NCBI GenBank assembly: GCA_040776805.1
Contig: JAXGZS010000002.1
Location: 62,001-126,000 of the forward strand
Length of the DNA: 64,000 nt
DNA from: UBA7702 sp040776805
Lineage (GTDB): Bacteria; Bacillota; Dehalobacteriia; UBA7702
Direction of reading: 5' to 3'
Positions 60,269 through 64,000 of this stretch are shown here, piece after piece (the first letter of the stretch is position 1; each line of letters starts with the position of its first letter). Position numbers and translations under genes: made by a program. The notes below the pieces were generated by a model. It was not told the origin of the DNA and ran no database searches. It saw only the letters and a program-made list of their open reading frames with translations.

Positions 60269-60365
60269 CTATGAGCTGTTCTCTATCCCAGAACTTACCA
60301 GGCAAGCTCAAAAAGTACAAGCGAATCAAACCGTGATGACAGTCTCCCCTTTTATGTCCTGCCCC

Positions 60366-61832
60366 TTACTTCGCGACGCCCAGTTCTTTTTCCGCCTCTT
60401 TGATGATATCGGCGAGGCGTTCCTGAATCCCCTCGGAGAGCGGCGCGGGATTGGGGACCGCGATCAATTCCCGGGCCCGGGTCCGGGCCACGTCGTCGAT
60501 GGTCCTGCTTCCCTCCATCGCCCAGGTGGTCTCGGTATCGCGGTTAAAGCTATGGGGCCAGTTCTGATTCTCCCGCATATGTTCAAAGGTATGGGGCAAG
60601 GTTAGGTACTCCCCTTTGGGGCCTACTTCTTTGATGAGCTCCACCGCCATGTTTTCCGGGGTCACGTCAAAGCCCTTGAGCATGAATTGGATCATCTGGA
60701 AGAGATCGTCCTCCGCCACAAAGGAACCGAAATCCACCACCATGCCGCCGGCAAGACTCCCTGCGCCAAAAACAATATTGGCCCCGGCAAAAGCCGGTAC
60801 CAAAGCGCTGAAAGCCTTTTCCATACCGGATTGCATGTCCACGCATTTGCTGTCGGTCCAGGACCCCGGAGCCACGCAGGGAAGCTGATAGAAGTGAGCC
60901 AGCCGGGCAATGGCGGCGCCGAACATAGCGTGTTCCGCGCAGCCGGTACCGCATTGGGCTTTGCGCAGATCCATCAAGGAGGTGCAGGAACCGTATAAAT
61001 AGGGGGTGCCCTTACGGATGATCTGGGTCAGCACCAGATTTCCCAACACCTCGGCGTTATGCTGAACCAAGGTTCCCGCTAAGGTCACAGGTCCCGTAGC
61101 GCCGGAAAGCACCATGGGCATACCGATGCAGGGAAGCCCCTCCCGGGCAAATTCGATGACGCTGGCGGTAACGGCCTCACTGGAAGTCAGGGGGCTCTTC
61201 GGGCAGGAGCCCGCGGTGATCAAAGGTCTTTCCCGCAGCTGATCCATGCCACCCACCACCGCCGCCGCCATTTCAACGCAGGCCCTCGCCGTAACCCGGT
61301 CGAAGTTGGTGGTCATGATGTTCTTGCGGCTATTCTTCACGTAGGCCTCAAAGGCATGGAGGCCAGCGGTGGCCTCAGGCACATCGGTGGGTTGAATGCA
61401 GTCCCAGACCATGGCGTAATTCTCTAATTGATCCATGAGGCGGGCATAATCTTCCAGGTCTTTTTTGATCGAAGGTCTGTTTTTACCGGTATCCAGGTCG
61501 CGGATGGCCGGGGCGATGCCCACGGCAGCAAAACCGACGCGGCCGTAGTCCAGCGAGAAATCAAACTCGCGGTCGCGGCCGGCGGCGATATAGGATGATG
61601 GCGCCGAGGCGATACATTCTTCCACAAGCCACTTGGGGATTTTGACGATACCCGTATCATCGTTGACGTCAGCGCCAGCCTGCTTATAGAAATCCCGGGC
61701 ATCCTGCTCTTCATAGTAGATGCCGGTTTTTGCCAAAATTTCCAAAGAAGCGTTGTGAATGGCGCATAGTTCATTATCGGAGAACATCTTTTCCCCGATC
61801 AGGGCCCAATTGGTAGAGGGGTTGTAATTCAT
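60366..61832 (-). CDS. MttB-superfamily methyltransferase, non-pyrrolysine
   Basis: A 488-residue protein of the trimethylamine methyltransferase superfamily. It has ELCAIHNASLEILAKTGIYYEEQDARDFYKQAGADV at the start, DFSLDYGRVGFAAVGIAPAIRDLDTG, AGSCPKSPLTSSEAVTASVIEFAREGLP and GCAEHAMFGAAIARLAHFYQLP. No in-frame TAG occurs, so it is not the pyrrolysine trimethylamine enzyme. Relatives such as MtgB demethylate glycine betaine or other quaternary amines onto a corrinoid protein; the substrate here is unknown. GGGAGG seven bases upstream fixes the start. A sigma-54 promoter and the adjacent activator control it. No corrinoid protein gene is adjacent. Confidence 0.9.
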   Translation of the reverse strand: MNYNPSTNWALIGEKMFSDNELCAIHNASLEILAKTGIYYEEQDARDFYKQAGADVNDDTGIVKIPKWLVEECIASAPSSYIAAGRDREFDFSLDYGRVGFAAVGIAPAIRDLDTGKNRPSIKKDLEDYARLMDQLENYAMVWDCIQPTDVPEATAGLHAFEAYVKNSRKNIMTTNFDRVTARACVEMAAAVVGGMDQLRERPLITAGSCPKSPLTSSEAVTASVIEFAREGLPCIGMPMVLSGATGPVTLAGTLVQHNAEVLGNLVLTQIIRKGTPYLYGSCTSLMDLRKAQCGTGCAEHAMFGAAIARLAHFYQLPCVAPGSWTDSKCVDMQSGMEKAFSALVPAFAGANIVFGAGSLAGGMVVDFGSFVAEDDLFQMIQFMLKGFDVTPENMAVELIKEVGPKGEYLTLPHTFEHMRENQNWPHSFNRDTETTWAMEGSRTIDDVARTRARELIAVPNPAPLSEGIQERLADIIKEAEKELGVAK

Positions 61833-61869
61833 GGTCATACCTCCCAAAAATATTTTCATAAACTATTAT

Positions 61870-61885
61870 TGCAAAAACCGTACCA
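61870..61885 (-). promoter_or_regulatory. Sigma-54 (-24/-12) promoter of the mttB-like gene
   Basis: Leftward TGGTACGGTTTTTGCA matches the consensus TGGCACN5TTGCA: GG and GC are ten bases apart. The predicted start is near 61860, 28 bases before the ATG. Confidence 0.88.
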
Positions 61886-61893
61886 AAAGAAAA

Positions 61894-61922
61894 AGGCCTG
61901 TTGAAAATGGTTTCAACGGCCT
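61894..61922 (-). terminator. Terminator of the sigma-54 activator gene
   Basis: Leftward AAGGCC-GTTGAAA-CCAT-TTTCAAC-A-GGCCTT is followed by TTTTCTTTT. It lies between the activator gene and the sigma-54 promoter and would insulate mttB from read-through. Confidence 0.75.
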
Positions 61923-62004
61923 TCCCTGAAAAAATATTTTTCACTCTCCCGCCGGCGGTTCCGAAAACCCGCTCATCGGAGGATACCGGCCATGGGAAAA
62001 GATT

Positions 62005-62019
62005 CTTTTCACTGAAAAG
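62005..62019. promoter_or_regulatory. Candidate upstream activator site for the sigma-54 regulator
   Basis: A perfect palindrome CTTTTCA-C-TGAAAAG, about 120 bases upstream of the -24 element and directly after the activator stop codon. Two more TTTTTCACT half-sites lie nearby (about 61942 and 62023). The distance is normal for an enhancer-like site. Confidence 0.55.
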
Positions 62020-63243
62020 TTATTTTTCACTGTCGGCGCTGCCCTTTATACCGAGACGGCGCAGACGGTAATGGAGGTTTTGCCGAGAGATGCCCAGTTT
62101 TACCGCGGCTTTAGAGACGTTGCCGCCGCTTTGTGCCAAAGCCGCGGCAAGATATGATTGTTCCAAACAGCGCATTTTTGCGGCCAAAGGGAGATCAACG
62201 CGATTTTCCAAAGACAGTCCTGCGTTTTTGACGGACAACCCAGAGAATTTCTCTTGAAAATAATCGGAGAGGTGCGAAGGCCTTAAAATCACATCTTCAC
62301 TACCGATCAGATTCATGGCGCTCTCCACCAAATTTTCCAGCTCCCGGATATTCCCCGGCCACTCGTAATCCAACAGAATCTCCAGCAATTCCGGGGAAAT
62401 CCCTTCCACAAAGAGACCGAAACGGATATTGTATTTCCGTATAAATTCATAAACAAGATATTCGATATCCTCTTTCCGATCCCTCAAGGGAGGTATCTTC
62501 AGTTCAATCGTCGCCAAACGGAAAAACAAATCATCGCGAATGATGCCGTTCTCCAAAACCGTTTTCGGTGCTTTGTTCACCGCGCTGATGATGCGGCAGT
62601 TCACCGCAATCTCCTGCTTGCCGCCGATGCGGCGTATCGTTTTTTCCTGAATCGCCCGGAGAATTTTCGGTTGCAGGGTCAGGGGCATGGAGTTGATTTC
62701 ATCAAGGAATAGCGTTCCCCCATCCGCCTGTTCAAATAAACCCGGCCCCTCCACCGCTCCGGTAAAGGAGCCTTTGCTAACGCCGAAGAGAATGCTCTCA
62801 AGGAGGGTTTCCGGAATCGCCGCACAGTTCACGGAAACAAAGGGGCCGTCCAAAAAGAGACTGCCGTTATGGATGCTCTGAGCCATCAACTCTTTGCCGG
62901 TTCCCGTTTCACCATAGATCAGCACCGGGGAATCCCGCTTGGCCACCAATTTGGCCATGGCCACGGTGCGCTTCATGGCCTCACTTTTGCCGACAATATC
63001 CTCAAAGAAATACCGGGCTCCTGTTTTGCCGTCGCTGCTCTTCACAGCCCTGCGGTTTTCTAGTCCTAAGGTATCGATGAGAAAATCCTTGATATGGTTG
63101 ATGTTTCTGCCCACAGTGCAAATATTTTTGACTTCACCGTCAACGGTATAGGGATAGATGCTCATGATGATGGAAGTTTTTTTGCCATAGCCGATGTTAT
63201 ATTCATAGTAAACGTCTTTCAATGGCTGTTTTGACGCCCGCAC
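62020..63243 (-). CDS. Sigma-54 dependent transcriptional activator, main fragment
   Basis: A 407-codon frame. The end of a PAS domain (KTSIIMSIYPYTVDGEVKNICTVGRNI) is followed by an AAA+ domain with Walker A GETGTGKELMAQSIHN, the sigma-54 contact loop GSFTGAVEGPGLFEQADGGTLFLDEI and Walker B. A Fis-type helix-turn-helix (NVSKAAVKLGISRQNLHYRLRRLGI) ends it. It drives transcription from -24/-12 promoters, here very likely the adjacent mttB-like gene. The frame continues upstream to about 63279, where one base appears to be missing; the N-terminal PAS part is in the frame 63219-63482. The intact gene would span 63482-62020. Confidence 0.9.
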   Translation of the reverse strand: MRASKQPLKDVYYEYNIGYGKKTSIIMSIYPYTVDGEVKNICTVGRNINHIKDFLIDTLGLENRRAVKSSDGKTGARYFFEDIVGKSEAMKRTVAMAKLVAKRDSPVLIYGETGTGKELMAQSIHNGSLFLDGPFVSVNCAAIPETLLESILFGVSKGSFTGAVEGPGLFEQADGGTLFLDEINSMPLTLQPKILRAIQEKTIRRIGGKQEIAVNCRIISAVNKAPKTVLENGIIRDDLFFRLATIELKIPPLRDRKEDIEYLVYEFIRKYNIRFGLFVEGISPELLEILLDYEWPGNIRELENLVESAMNLIGSEDVILRPSHLSDYFQEKFSGLSVKNAGLSLENRVDLPLAAKMRCLEQSYLAAALAQSGGNVSKAAVKLGISRQNLHYRLRRLGIKGSADSEK

Positions 63244-63482
63244 CGGGTCGGCATATTTGGCGATAAAATCGTAACCCGGAAATGACCGTATACATCCTTT
63301 TCATTCCGATAGATCACGTCCTCCCGGCGAAAGCCCTCGGTTTCCTGGACAGATGCGTTATACTCGACAATCACGCCGTTTTCATCGGTGATATAAACCC
63401 CCTCGTGAATCTGATCAAAGACAAAGCGGAACATCTCGTTTTCCCGCCATAACTCTTCGTATGTAGGTTTTCTTTCTGCCAT
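63219..63482 (-). CDS. Sigma-54 activator, N-terminal PAS fragment of a frameshifted gene
   Basis: An 87-codon frame; the first ~67 codons are a PAS domain start (ELWRENEMFRFVFDQIHEGVYITDENGVIVEYNASVQETEGFRREDVI). After GHF the frame is wrong. Adding one base at CATTT (about 63280) would continue as PGYDFIAKYADPVRASKQPL, joining the main fragment. GGGAGGG seven bases before the ATG supports this as the true gene start. PAS domains sense small ligands or redox state. Confidence 0.82.
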   Translation of the reverse strand: MAERKPTYEELWRENEMFRFVFDQIHEGVYITDENGVIVEYNASVQETEGFRREDVIYRNEKDVYGHFRVTILSPNMPTRCGRQNSH

Positions 63483-63562
63483 GGTCGTCCCTCCCGGTTT
63501 TTTACTCTATGGTCGTATTCCCTATTCATCTGCCAATTCCTTTTTCTGACCGGCGGATAGCG

Positions 63563-63590
63563 GAAAACCGCCGCAAAAACGGCGGTTTCC
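63563..63590 (-). terminator. Hairpin after the partial DMT transporter gene
   Basis: Leftward GGAAACCGCCG-TTTTTG-CGGCGGTTTTCC, a strong stem with a modest T-tail, 26 bases after the stop at 63616. Confidence 0.6.
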
Positions 63591-63615
63591 TTTTATGGAG
63601 AGTGTCATAAATATT

Positions 63616-64000
63616 TCATATTGCCGAATCGAAAGATTCAGCCTGATCCACCCTGTCCTCCGCTTTGGCTTCACGGCCCTCGGCGATGTTGATGTAAACC
63701 ACCGCGGCGATGATCACCGCGATGCCGACGACCTGTAATCCCCGGATGGGCTGACCAAAGACGATGAAACCCAAAGTGAAGGAGGTCACCGGATCAAGGG
63801 AGTAAATGATGCCCATAATCGAAGGCTCAAGACGTTTGAGACACTCCTGCATCATCGCGTAGCAGAAGATCATGGGTATGGCGCAGAAGCCCAACAGCGG
63901 CCAGACGACCGAGGACGTCTCCTGAACCACCGCGGTGAGATTGGCAATGATCTCCGGCGGATGAATTTGGAAAAGCACCATGAAAACCATGGCCGCCAAC
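63616..64000 (-). CDS. EamA/DMT family transporter (partial, N-terminus beyond window)
   Basis: The last ~128 codons of a drug/metabolite transporter. Four hydrophobic segments are visible, with FCYAMMQECLKRLEPSIMGIIYSLDPVTSFTLGFIVFGQPIRGLQVVGIAVIIAAVVYINIA matching the second EamA repeat. A charged tail (EGREAKAEDRVDQAESFDSAI) follows. The gene starts outside the window. It is in the same direction as the sigma-54 regulator; whether its substrate relates to the methyltransferase is unknown. Confidence 0.82.
   Translation of the reverse strand, partial: LAAMVFMVLFQIHPPEIIANLTAVVQETSSVVWPLLGFCAIPMIFCYAMMQECLKRLEPSIMGIIYSLDPVTSFTLGFIVFGQPIRGLQVVGIAVIIAAVVYINIAEGREAKAEDRVDQAESFDSAI

Noticed and set aside
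60366..61832. Pyrrolysine-containing trimethylamine methyltransferase
   Set aside because: The frame is continuous with no internal TAG, so it belongs to the non-pyrrolysine part of the superfamily.

Overview
The window reads as a chromosomal segment of a strictly anaerobic, moderate-GC Bacillota bacterium, most likely a Clostridia or Negativicutes member. The basis is AGGAGG-type ribosome binding sites, sigma-A promoters with 17-base spacers, a short-form HisG that needs HisZ, SLH surface domains, an oxygen-independent (cbi) cobalamin pathway, and an MttB-family methyltransferase next to a sigma-54 activator. The species cannot be named from the sequence. No rRNA, tRNA, CRISPR array or intact transposase was found.

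Layout. 1-6.3 kb: a truncated excisionase-like gene, coaD, dnaE and a MATE exporter. 6.5-10 kb: a surface-glycosylation patch (GtrA, a GT2 polyprenyl-glycosyltransferase and an AT-rich polytopic membrane protein). 10.2-16.5 kb: a histidine operon (hisZ-G-D-C-B-A-IE) preceded by a previously unannotated leader peptide with seven histidine codons and a terminator/antiterminator, i.e. classical attenuation; hisH and hisF are absent from their usual slots. 16.7-32.8 kb: mixed housekeeping and accessory genes, including a ZIP transporter, two flavoproteins, an acyl carrier protein, shikimate kinase, a DMT exporter with divergent TetR, tandem DUF2284 proteins, an HtrA protease, a split chromate-type transporter, a lipid kinase, and a GntR-controlled ABC exporter.

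33-56.3 kb is the core of the window: two divergent cobalamin operons, each with its own promoter, cobalamin riboswitch and intrinsic terminator. The leftward 17-kb operon holds 17 genes (cbiP-B-C-D-ET-G-H-J-A, hemA, sirC, hemC, cobA/hemD, hemB, hemL, cbiL, cbiF) and runs from glutamyl-tRNA to cobyric acid. The rightward operon holds cobalt import (cbiMNQO), the cobalt chelatase cbiK, the aminopropanol-arm enzyme cobD and an AraC regulator. Together they cover 5-aminolevulinate synthesis, corrin-ring synthesis, cobalt supply and amidation; adenosylation and nucleotide-loop assembly must be encoded elsewhere.

56.6-64 kb: a GLUG/Fn3/SLH surface protein interrupted by three apparent frameshifts, a non-pyrrolysine MttB-type (corrinoid-dependent) methyltransferase with a sigma-54 promoter and upstream palindrome, its PAS/AAA+ sigma-54 activator (also frameshifted), and a partial DMT transporter. 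The methyltransferase is a plausible consumer of the corrinoid made by the adjacent operons.

At least four, and possibly five, reading-frame breaks are each consistent with loss of a single base. Sequence error should be excluded before these genes are called pseudogenes.
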